From positions 1-64,000 of the forward strand of contig RSEH01000122.1 in assembly GCA_006503475.1 (NCBI GenBank): a DNA stretch of 64,000 nucleotides, given 5' to 3'. Both the position numbers and the translations under genes were made by a program. A model generated the notes under the pieces. It saw nothing but the letters and a program-made list of their open reading frames with translations, had not been told where the DNA came from and searched no databases. The stretch is from Stentor roeselii (taxonomy: Eukaryota > Ciliophora > Heterotrichea > Heterotrichida > Stentoridae). The first letter of the stretch is position 1. Each line of letters starts with the position of its first letter. Below, in pieces: positions 1-10,300 of this stretch.

Positions 1-140
1 GGCACTCGGTATTTCTTTTGCAATTTTGCGTTGTAACTTCTGTCAATGATGTTGTTTGATTCTTCAAGGTGCTTTTTTAAAGAAAGAAAATACTTTAAAA
101 TTTGAAGGCTGGTTTTTTCACTTTTTGTTTTCATCTGCAT
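1..140 (-). CDS. Bacterial-style small protein, cut by window edge
   Basis: Reading leftward from ATG at 140 gives an open frame of 46 codons with no stop before the window edge. The visible part is Lys/Leu/Glu rich (starts MQMKTKSEKTSLQILKYF) and probably helical. A second ATG lies two codons downstream. The sequence just before the start (AAATAAGT-ATG) is almost the same as before the 170-aa gene at 348-860, which suggests the same kind of leader. It is the third of three same-strand ORFs packed with 20-30 nt spacing, a bacterial arrangement unlike the rest of the window. Function unknown. Confidence 0.4.
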   Translation of the reverse strand, partial: MQMKTKSEKTSLQILKYFLSLKKHLEESNNIIDRSYNAKLQKKYRV

Positions 141-168
141 ACTTATTTACGTTGTTTTTAAAATGTGC

Positions 169-327
169 TTAAGGCACTTTTTTCAAGAGATTGCCAGGAG
201 CGTGAAGGTGTCCAATGTCTATTCGTATTTTGTAAAGGTTTTTAGTTTCATCAAATGATACGATAATACCTGTCAGTATCGTTCCTGCCATATTGAACTC
301 AACTTTATCTCCGATGTTAAATTGCAT
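169..327 (-). CDS. 52-aa KOW-like small protein, bacterial type
   Basis: Complete 53-codon frame from ATG at 327 to TAA. The product starts MQFNIGDKVEFNMAG and continues with alternating hydrophobic and charged residues (TILTGIIVSFDETKNLYKIRI). This is the pattern of a small SH3/KOW-type beta barrel, as in many short bacterial and phage proteins that begin with a G-D-K-V segment. It sits 20 nt downstream of the 170-aa gene and 28 nt upstream of the next, on the same strand, so it probably shares a transcript with both. It is too short for a firm family assignment. Confidence 0.5.
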   Translation of the reverse strand: MQFNIGDKVEFNMAGTILTGIIVSFDETKNLYKIRIDIGHLHAPGNLLKKVP

Positions 328-347
328 TGTTTTAGTTTATAATGGTT

Positions 348-860
348 TTAGAATAATTGCCCTTGACCGTTTAAATCAAAAGTGATGTCTGGGACATCAT
401 GAATATCTAGAAATTCAAAATGCGTATCTGATTTTGATGTCCAATGATTGAATGTAGGGTCTTTCATGACATCTTCGATAGAAACAAACTCATCTGAACG
501 TTCAAATATTTTGTTTCTGAAAATCATGACTTTTTTAGGAATCTTGGTTTGCCCTTTTGCAAATAAATTGCCTCTGCGAGTAAGTAACCAGAAGCCAGAA
601 ACTGGTTCTTTGGTTACAGGATTGACGTAGTGCGCAATCAATCCATGGTACCTCAATTTTTGAAAATTGTTATACTCATTTTTTGTGAGTACGAGGTCCG
701 TCTGTAAATGAATTGAATTTCGATTTTTGTCCAAAACGCCTTGTCTGAACTTAATCAATGACTTTACTAAACCTTTTGATAGGTTTTCCCAGCGACCATT
801 TAATTTCACACCACAACATGGACAAAATGCTGGTTCTTTGGATTTTACGAAATTTTGCAT
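348..860 (-). CDS. 170-aa zinc-binding-like protein, Bacteroidota or phage type
   Basis: I take the ATG at 860 rather than the first in-frame one at 896, because the promoter-like motif at 886-916 lies between the two and the predicted transcript would begin near 879. The 170-aa product opens with a CPCC cysteine pair (residues about 13-16, motif FCPCCGVKLNGRW) that could bind zinc. A part that reads like a small winged-helix core follows (LTKNEYNNFQKLRYHGLI). I recognise no named family; the style is that of uncharacterised Bacteroidota or phage proteins. It shows no introns, and its base composition is less AT-rich than the adjoining spacer. It heads the compact three-gene group at the left edge. 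Confidence 0.5.
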   Translation of the reverse strand: MQNFVKSKEPAFCPCCGVKLNGRWENLSKGLVKSLIKFRQGVLDKNRNSIHLQTDLVLTKNEYNNFQKLRYHGLIAHYVNPVTKEPVSGFWLLTRRGNLFAKGQTKIPKKVMIFRNKIFERSDEFVSIEDVMKDPTFNHWTSKSDTHFEFLDIHDVPDITFDLNGQGQLF

Positions 861-885
861 ACTTATTTGTGTTAAGATTATTGCA

Positions 886-916
886 CAAATATACAATAAT
901 TTTAATATGCAACAAA
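886..916 (-). promoter_or_regulatory. Bacteroidota-type promoter
   Basis: On the minus strand TTTG (916-913) is followed after exactly 19 nt by TATATTTG (893-886). This matches the published Bacteroidota sigma consensus of a -33 TTTG and a -7 TAnnTTTG. The ATG of the 170-aa gene lies 25 nt downstream of the -7 box. The motif is specific enough to point to a bacterial source for positions 1-916. Confidence 0.6.
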
Positions 917-1478
917 AATTGAAAAAAAAATTATTTATAATGTTAAAAATGATATCATAAAACTAATTACTTACATTAGACTGATATTTAAAAATTATCA
1001 CAATTATTAAAAAAAATCATTCTTGCTATTTTCCGATGGTCATACTCGGACAAATTGTTGGCCACTTATCGGAAATAAAGATTACTGTTTTATTGAACAT
1101 ATTAATTATAAAAAACAAAATTAAGTAGATCAATATAAAAAATATTTTATACTGTAAAAATAATATTTAAAACTTGAAGCTAATAATAAATTAAATTTAA
1201 TAATCCGAAGTTATACTTTATTTAAATTTATTTATACAGAGTTTTCATTTTAAAAGTTTATAAATTTTTAGATAGTATGAACTTTATTAATATTTACTGC
1301 TTAATTATCTTCTAATAGATAGTAATAAAGAGTAGTATATATGAAAATGCAGAGTTATTATTTTCATAGGAAGTTTAATTAAATTAACTAGAGGTTTAGA
1401 GATCTCTTAAATAAAAATTTAGTTTTATCAGTATATTTATATTAATATTGAAATTTAAATGAAAATATTCTATTAATC
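917..1478. other. AT-rich spacer between bacterial-type and ciliate-type DNA
   Basis: No gene seen. Composition becomes strongly AT-rich soon after 940, unlike positions 1-860. The one GC-richer patch (1030-1075) holds an 8-bp inverted repeat, TTTCCGAT at 1030-1037 and ATCGGAAA at 1068-1075, around a 30-nt loop. The change in character suggests that the join between the two kinds of DNA lies between about 900 and 1100. Confidence 0.5.
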
Positions 1479-4400
1479 TTATCTTGAAACAATGCCATCC
1501 ATATTTGTTTCAATGCCTATCACTTTTGAGGTATTAATATTCATCTCAGAAATGTTCATTGTATTGAAATTCTTATTTGATATAATTTTCCAAAATTTTT
1601 TTACTTGTTTTTCAAAAATAGTCATCAGAAAGCCAGCAATTCCAAAGAGCCCTGAGATTGTTCCAAGTAAGCTTCCAACAAAAAACATAAAGCTTTGCTT
1701 CAATTTCCTTTGAGTCAAAAGTCCAGTTGAGCTTTTTTCAATGAATACTTTTATATTGAGATAAGAAACTGAAAATAAGTCTTCAATTTTAAACATGCTT
1801 CCAGTCTTGGGATTACTTTGCTCGGAGATATGGTAGCCTGTTTCATCATCTTTCCATTGTGTTGACTCTGATTTGAACAAAGAAGGAGTTACAAGAAAGT
1901 AAAATTCACTTGAGATTGGTCCAATAAAAACTGTGTTTCTTGCTGATTGAATATTTGTCAAAACTGAACTGATGTGATCTGGAATAGATGAACTTGATGT
2001 CATGTTCAGTTCTATTCTGGATGAATAACTAGAATTCTCATTTAGAGTGAATACGAGAAGGGCTCCAGAGTTGATTACTGCTCGAGTGAAAGTGATTCTA
2101 ATCTTGCATGAGTTATTTCCAAGTTTCTCATTAGTGAAAACTTTTTGAGTATAGTTGATGTTTTCAGAAATGATTGAAATTGATTCTTTAAGGTTATCTC
2201 CGCATTCACCTCCATATGAATACAGTAAAATTTGAACTAAAAACATCTCAGCTTCAAAAATATGAGTATCTGATTCCAGTACAGCAAGCGTTACAAGGCC
2301 TTTAGTCTCAAAGATATTTGCTTTAAAGTACTCTAAAATAGAATTACAAGTCAACAACAATCCCCCAATAATAACTAAAAATGTAAAGCAAGCCCCAATA
2401 ATCGTTTTTTTTTTAATAATAAACTCATTATCAGGATTATCATGCTTATCATCAAAAAGATCAAGTTTAATTGCCCAAGCCCTAAGTTTTCTGAAAGCAA
2501 AAAGCAAAACCATTACCAAAAATATCGGGACACTGACTATAGTCTGATATATAATAATTGAATTAGTCAAATCAGGGTCTTTGTATAACGGCAGCTGAAT
2601 TGATTTCTTCATATTGAACTTCTCTTCTTCTGAATAGCTGGTGCTACCTACTGGACAGTACTTATCAATAGGACAGACCTGACAAACCTTGGCTCCATAT
2701 TCGCTGTTGTAGTGGCCTTCGGGGCAGGGAAGACACTGCTGAGAACTTGAAGAACTTATATTTTGATTGAAAGTTCCAGATTTGCACTCAGTGCATTTTA
2801 AACTTCCAGGCCGTTCGTTAAAACTGCCGGCTTCACAACTTTTGCAGGTTTTTCCATCGGGAATAGTCCCAGCTGAGCAATCATCTTGACAATCTAATTT
2901 CTCACAGATTTGCTCAAGTCTAAAGTAAAATAAAAGGTTGTGTCCAGTTTTATACAAAAGATTTGCTCCCATTTGAAGAGCTCCACCAAACACCACAAGA
3001 TTTTTTTTATAGTAGACTGAAGCCGAGCCATAAATGGGGAAACTAGTATTCAAGTCATAGATGTTTATTTGACTACCTGGTCCAAGAGCTGTAATTTTTG
3101 TGATTAAATAATAGCTCCATGAAATCCCTCCAATACTGATGAGCTTGTTGCCAACAAACAGCTGAAGGGACTGGCTTGAGTCCCACTTGTTATGCCCGTG
3201 ATGATGAAAGTTGCTCCAAGTTGACGATGTTAAGTTGAAAGCTTTGATAGTGCCTGTAGGTCCTCCATTGTCAAAATCTCCTAAAGCAGAATAAAAAATT
3301 TCATCATCAATCCAACATTGGTGAAAAACCACAGAATAACTATCTGAATCAGAAAGTAACTCAAAGTTATAATTTCCTAGCCGATACCGCCAGAGTTCAT
3401 TTGAAACATCTGAATCAGTCCTGCCTCCGTAGAGATATAATGACAAGTTATTCAAGACAAGACAAGCTCCTCTTGCTGGCCTTGGCTTGGCCGAGGAGGA
3501 AACTAGTTCAGTCCAAGTTTCAGTCAATGCATTGAAAATAAAAAAATCGTTTTTCAAGCCAGTCTTGTCCTCCCCGCCCCAGATGACAAAAGAATTACCT
3601 TCAACTGCAAAGGCATGAAGATATCTCGGTGCAGGTATTGAACCTTTTGCTGAAACTTGACTCCAAAGAGAAGCATCAAGATCGAAAGTCCAGAGATCAT
3701 TGAAAACATCATCATTATGAACTTCTCCGAAGATATACAGCTTCTGATTTATTAAAACCATTGAATGATGAGCTCGTTGTTTAGGACAAATCAGAAAGTT
3801 GTGAATTGGGATCACTTCGAAAGTTGATAAGTCGATTTTAGAAAATATATTGGTGTATTTTTTTAGTGAAAAACTGAAGCCTCCTAAGTGATAAACAAAA
3901 TTTTGTACTTTTACTAAAAAGTACTCACTGCAAGCTAGCTCTGGAAAAAGATTAGTTATTTGCGATGTCTTGTTTTCACTTTTTAAATCGAATTTTATTG
4001 TGTCTTGAGCTGTACCGTCTTCATAAGTCAAAAATCCGTAAAGTATGAACAATTGATGATCATGTATGAAGCCTTGACAAAGATGCCGACATTTAAATCT
4101 GCTGTTTTTATCTGATATAACTTTCCATTTTCGGTCAGTTAATCAGTATCTATAGAGATGCGGTAAGCAATTATCTAAATTTGTGGAACCAGCAGTTTGG
4201 ATTAATGAATCTTCATAGTACAGTATCACTGGCAATAAACTAGGATATGGAGCTTCTCCAGAATCATCCATCAAAGCCCATTCAAAGCTTGTTAAATTCA
4301 ATCTAAAAATCACTTACCTCCACATCTCATTAACAGCACCAGTCAAAGTCATCCCTCCTTGAATTACCAATATTTCATAATTATCTTCAAAAATACCAAC

Positions 4401-4823
4401 AAATCCGGAGTCTGCTCGAGGACTAGGAGTATTCAGAGTTTTTTTAATTTCCCATTTCTGTTGATCAAAGTCGAATTCCCACAAATCATTTTCAGATCCT
4501 CCACTTGTATATCCGCCAAAGATGTAAAACTTGGCCATTGAAGAACTTGTGAGTCCCGCGAAGGATTTGCGTGGTTCTAAATGAAAAATACCAGGCCCTT
4601 CCCTTGAAAGTGGAATTATTTCCTGCCAGGTCATTGATATCAAAGAAAATTCCCAAATATCATTGTAAAATGATGTACCTAGAGATCCTCCGAATAAAAT
4701 TAGAGATGATCTGGGTTTCAAGTAGTCCAAAAAAGAGTTGTATCGACTACTGGGAGGAGTTTTGGTACTTGGAATGAAGTTAAGTTCCAAAGAGTCACAG
4801 AGACTTAAGAGAAATATCAACAT
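1479..4823 (-). CDS. Kelch-repeat, cysteine-rich membrane protein with in-frame TGA
   Basis: ATG at 4823, signal-peptide-like start (MLIFLLSLCDSLELNF), a 15-nt intron at 4317-4303, and TAA at 1479. The spliced frame is 1,110 codons. The N-terminal half carries kelch blades (FGG followed by W, e.g. LILFGGSLGTSFYNDIWEF). Next come ephrin-receptor/TNFR-like cysteine repeats (CKSCEAGSFNERPGS, CPEGHYNSEYGAKVCQVCP) and about three membrane segments, including ones near FLVMVLLFAF, TFLVIIGGLLLTC and FGIAGFLMTIF. This predicts a plasma-membrane protein with an outside beta propeller. Codon 222 (4145-4143) is TGA in frame, where kelch logic (LYRY-x-LTDRKW) expects Asp or another polar residue. All else downstream is intact, so it could be a read-through codon, an assembly error or a recent lesion. 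If TGA stops translation, the reading frame from 4142 on is dead. Confidence 0.65.
4303..4317 (-). other. 15-nt intron in kelch gene
   Basis: Minus-strand GTAAGTGATTTTTAG contains an in-frame TAA. Removing it keeps the frame and joins two kelch-containing parts. It lacks the A at intron position 10 seen in the other four introns of this window. Confidence 0.75.
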
Positions 4824-5129
4824 TTATTATGAATGGAATTTAATTGCATCATATGCATAAGTTAAATTCAATAAGATGATTCATAGAGCTAATATGAATA
4901 TATTTGGTATGTGAATCTGAGATTCTCACTGTCCGCAAATGAAAATATCTTAACCCGAAATAAAAAGCTTTCAAACTCAAATCCTTGACTTCTGATTATA
5001 GTGGAACAAGCGTGGAGAGTCCTTTACTTTCCTGTATATTGTTATAAAAAACTCTAAAAAGAAGAGTATATCACAAGCAGAGCCTCAAAAAAAAAAACAG
5101 TGAAATAAGCTCCTATTTTCTTTTTTTTC
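4824..5129. other. Spacer upstream of kelch gene
   Basis: No gene seen. It contains the presumed 5' flank of the kelch gene and runs into the decayed copy that begins near 5130. Traces of that copy could extend here but are too worn to align by eye. Confidence 0.4.
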
Positions 5130-5860
5130 GTTAAAAAATTTACTATCAGAATTTCTGTGTCTTGTGTGAAAAATCTCGACGACCTCAGTAGCTTTCTGAA
5201 GGCAAGAAAACAAGCAGCACTAAAAATATCGGCAGGCTGACCAGAACTCGAAAAATAATCATCGAGTTCCTCAAGTTGGGGTTTTCATAAAGATCTGCCT
5301 GGATCTACTACGTTGCCTTAGCCTCAAATAAATCTTGATATTTGCTGCTTGCGATTGGGTAAAACTTGTGATCAGATCAGCTTTCACATCATTCTGCTGT
5401 TGTCTTTTTGGAAAAGATGTCTTTTGGCAGGGAAGGCACTGCTGAGGACTTGAAGCGCCTTTGTTCTTTTTGAAAAAGCCTGGATTGAATTCAGTGCATT
5501 TTTCACTTCCTTGGCTTGAGGAGTAGGACCCTTTGGGGCAAACTTAGTAATCTTTTGATACCGAATTGGTTACGATTGAGCAGGGGACTGAACAGCAGGC
5601 TTTTCGCAGACTTCTTTCGGGTTAATTTGTAGTAAAAGGTTGTGACCTACATCTGGAGGACAGACAGACCTACAACCACTCCTCCGCCAAAGACGAATAA
5701 GACTTTTTATAGAATGCTGAGAAATTGCCTAATATTGAAAAGTCTGTTTCATTCAGGAAAACTTTTAATTTGACCCTGACTCAAGGATTGAGATAGTCTT
5801 TGGATTAGTGATTGACCAATCTTGTCCTTCAATACTTATCAAGATTTAAGTAGATTCAAA
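5130..5860 (-). pseudogene. Decayed partial copy of the kelch/Cys-rich gene
   Basis: This stretch has no usable frame, yet on the minus strand it parallels the middle of the neighbouring kelch gene in order. 5180-5290 resembles 2470-2580 (shared words TTTCTGAA and AAAAATATCGG). 5400-5530 resembles 2710-2830 (GCAGGGAAG-CACTGCTGAG-ACTTGAAG, then CAGTGCATTTT). 5600-5850 resembles 2900-3140 (AAAAGGTTGTG and a poly-T followed by ATAG). That order covers the last kelch blades, the cysteine repeats and the first membrane segment. Many indels and stops have accumulated, so it is an old tandem duplicate. The matched segments are read by eye; an alignment would fix the ends. Confidence 0.65.
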
Positions 5861-7358
5861 ATATTAATCTTCTTTAGAGGGAACTAATTTAAACTAAGGC
5901 TTTAATGGAAACTCAAATATATATAATAAGTCAACATTTTCAAATCGATTAAAAGCTCACCATTGGCTTAATTACTGCATGGATTATACAATACTAAAGC
6001 ACCAGCTGATAAAAAAATTAAATTTATATAAAAAGCAAGAATTTGAATATAATCAAAATGACAGGATTATAAATCTCAAACCTTTATAATCATTAAACTT
6101 AAACCAGCCAGACTTAATTATCTTGATTCTTTTTATCTTGTATCATATAAACCTTTAAGTGTGTTATTACATTAGATATTTTTTTTTTTCAAAAAATTTT
6201 CAAATCTGTATGCAAGATATTATCTCTAAAATTAAGTAAGATGGAATAGCTTTTCCTTTATATATACACAGTTCTAAAAATAAGTATAATCATTTAAATG
6301 AAAGTTAATAGTATAAGTAACTAATTAAAATATTATGATTTAAGTATCTATTTCGCTGAAAAGACAATTCCTATAATATATATAATCAATTATTATGTGG
6401 AAAATTAATATTTTGCATGAAGATAGTTAATCAAAAAAATATTTTTAAAAGTCTAATGAAATCTTGTATGCCTTTAACTATCAAATTTCCTTGTGATAGA
6501 TTTGGTTGTAAATAAAGATTTTATGAGAATGCTTTAATCATTAACTAACCTTAATTTATCACTATCTTTTGATAAATTATAATATATCATCTTAAAAGTG
6601 ACTCACAATCTTAGTTATATTTGAACAGTTTTATTTTTTATAGACTTGGAACTGAAAAGGTAGATAATTTTACAATTTTTTCCTAATCTTTATTTTGGCT
6701 CAAAGACTTCGAAGAATATTTAAGAGATTTATATAGCATGCTAATTTGTGATTTAGTGGAAATCAACCAAATATATATTACTAATAAAAAAAGAATACGA
6801 TCTAAGCTATTTTGATTATATCCAAGTTTTAAGCAGGTTCTAATTGTTTCAGGTATCCATTCCTTGTCGTCTTAGATAACAACATATTAAATATGGATGC
6901 AAGACAATCGAATCTTGTTAGAACTTTTCAAGTTAATAAAAGTTAAGTGTAAATATACCATAATTCACTATTTTAAATAATCTGTAAGGTAGCTTTATTA
7001 GCAAAAGTTATTCGGCTTGCTACATAATCCATTTCAATCAAATAATATTAAAGAACAGCTGAATTGCCCGGCTTGGATTTTGAATATGCAATCGAATTAA
7101 ATTGATAATGCAATAGCAAATTAACGTTGACACCGACGACCTCAGATTGAAACCTCAAAAAACTACCCTGGACATCAATTGGGATCCAAGATATTCAATA
7201 AAAAGCATTCTTACTATTAATCAATAATTACAATCCTGATGTCAGAATCATGAAAATTTCACTTCTGTGAATTTAACCATAAAGATTTCCTTCGGAAATC
7301 AACACCTAATCTTCCCATTCCCCTATTTAAATTTCTCTCCAGTAAGCATCCAATAAAA
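5861..7358. other. 1.5-kb AT-rich spacer, no gene seen
   Basis: All six frames are closed within short distances and I see no tRNA or intron-split gene. It separates the decayed kelch copy (minus) from the large lectin-repeat gene (plus). Slightly less AT-rich words around 7110-7200 could be a remnant of old coding sequence, but I cannot match them to anything. Confidence 0.5.
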
Positions 7359-10300
7359 ATGATAGTTCTGATATGCTTGATTTTCGAAGTCTTCGGGATC
7401 AACAAGTACTGCTGGGATAGCGAGTGTCTTAACTGTACAGATTATAAGTTTAACTATGAAAAAACTAACTGTCTAGATGTGTGTCCTACACATTTCTACC
7501 AAAACCAGAGTCATTTCAAATGTGATGCGAATAAATTCGATAAAACACTGTTTTTACTTGAATTTAGTAAGGCCTTAAATTATTATCAAAGTGAAATCAA
7601 TGGCTTTGCTCATCCTCAAGGGGTTTCTTTCAAAACAAACAAAAATGGACCAACTCCAAGTAAAGATAGAGGATTTTACTTCACAAACACTAGTCAATTG
7701 ATAGCTAAGACGAAGCCGGTTTTAGCTCCTAACTTCGGATTAGGGATAGTGCTAAGGATAATTTCACCAGGGACTATATTCATGATTAAGAATGGCACTG
7801 AAAATATATTTGAGATAGAAGCTGATTATAATTCTATGAACTTTAAATTCTGGATTTGCAATTCTACAGCATGTTATTTTCAAACCATTTCTCATCCTTA
7901 CAAAGACTATTGGGTTCAAATTTCTTTAAACTCACATCAAGCCAAAGACAAATTACAAATTTTTATAAACTCAGTAAAGCATGAGTTTTCGTCAGAATTT
8001 AACCCTTCATCAAATAATAATATTTATTCTTTTGGGAAGGAAAATAATGAATTCACAGGTTTTATTTATTATTTTATAATCATGAATGGCAAAGCCTCCG
8101 TTAGCTTTAACCTTAACCTTAACAACTGTACTGGAACTCAATACTATTATCAAGGTACTTGCGTAGAGTGTCCTTCTAACTCTATTTGGCCACCTTGTGC
8201 ATTTAAAAATGGAATCGCTTGCTACTCTATAAATTGCACTTCATGCACAGGCTATGCATATGAAGATTGCTACAATTGCAAGAATTCAGTTGACCCTCCA
8301 TGTATTCTAGCAAAAAACTGTAATACCGGAAATCGATTCGACTGCACAAAATGTGAAAATACTTTTCATAATTCAAATGGAGTGTGCATCTTAGAGCCAT
8401 TTCCTAATTTTAATCCACAAAAATCAATTTATCTAGACTTTGGATCTTATATTCAAAACAATCCATATTTTGATTGGCCTGAAAACTTCAAAATCTCTGA
8501 TGGAAACGAAACAAGTCCAACACCGATGAGAATGCGAGGCCATTATTTCAATGGAATAGGATACCTACAAAGTAAGCAAAAAATTTACTTGAACCATTCA
8601 TTCACAATAGCGTTCTGGATATTTCGGATGAATGATAATCCTTTTTATGGATCGAAGAACCTAGAAATAAACCCATTAGGCTTTATCACTATAGAATTAT
8701 CCAATAGAGAAGAATCAAGAATAGGTCTCACTGGTGATTTTTTATATAACGATTATAAGTGGAGTTTTTTTGCTTTTTCAGTGAAACTAGAAGTTTCTAA
8801 AACAACAGTCTTCAGATATTCAGATGCAAATCTGAAGGATGTTTATTCTATAGATGGATATGCCTTTTATGACAGTTTAGGTGATGTGGTTATTGGATGC
8901 AATCTACTTAAAGAAAAATGTTTTGAAGGTTATATTTATAGCATGGACCTTTGGCAATATGATTTCACTTTCAATCGTGGAAATATCACATTTGCTTGCC
9001 CAGACAATACAACAACATGCCTTGTAACCTGCATGCAAAATCAGTACTTTAACATTTGGGAGAATCTCTGTTTATCATGCGACCAGAATTGCAATTATGG
9101 TTGTGCAAGTTGGGCAAGCTGCAGAAAGTGCACTGAAACTACATGCGTGTCTTGCTATCAAAACTACACAGGAGTCTGCTTGGTTAATACTCCAACTGAT
9201 GGATCTTGTGCATCTGGACTAATTTTAAAACAGCACACCTGTTGTAATAGTGAATGCGATGATTGCTATGGACCTTATTTTTTCAAATGTTTGAGATGTG
9301 CTTCCTCTAGTTATCTTTATGATTACACTTGTGTGGAAAAATGTCCGACTGGCTATTATAACAATACAATCAATCATTGTGTTCAGATAAATATAACCAT
9401 ATTTTCATTTTACTTTGTAAATATTCATAGTCCAACTCTTGATAAATTCAGTAATGAAGCAGCAATATTTGGATCTGATGGACAGAACATAACAGGAAAT
9501 AACGAAACTCATCCAAAGCCTGCATACTTTAGAGGATATTATTTCAAGAATTCATCCTTTGTTACAGGCCCAGAATTGATACTTCCAATAAGAAGCATTT
9601 TCAGTTTTTACATAAAAGTAGAAATGCCAGGTTTAGTATTTTCAATTGGAAATTTAAAATGGTTCAGTAATGGAACAATATTTTATCAATTGAGAAGATT
9701 TGTTAATACATATGAACAATTCAATAAAACTTTTAAAATAAGTAATTTAAATTATTGGATAGCATTTACATTGCTATTCAATAATGACATCCATGGAAAT
9801 GTTTTCATTACTCTTTATATAGATCACTCTAAACAAGAATTTTCAGATCAACTCTACTTATTTTACAATCCTACTCCACAGTCAATAATGATAGGATCAA
9901 ATTTAAATAATGGATTTCAAGGTTTCCTATACAATTTAGACATATATTCAGGAACTAAAGATGACATAGCTGTTAAAACACTAGCTGATAATTTAAAAAG
10001 ACTCCCAATATGGAACTGCGACTACGGATTCTTCTTTCAAGATTACTGCAAACCTTGCGATTCAGAATGTGAAACTTGCGTCAGAACTGGAGATTGCATT
10101 CTCTGTAAAGATATGAAATGTAAAACCTGTGAGTCTTTCACATCCAACTGCAGTTCATGCATGGCAAACTCTATTTTAAACACCACTTCAGGTTCATGCA
10201 ACTGCCCTGATTATACTTATTGGAACCAATCGACAGCTTATTGCGAAACCTGTCCAGATCTCTGCAAAACCTGCATAAATTCAACTAAATGCAGCATATG

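Noticed and set aside
4143-4145. TGA as selenocysteine
   Set aside because: The site is a kelch linker with no redox context, and no SECIS-like structure was found by eye.
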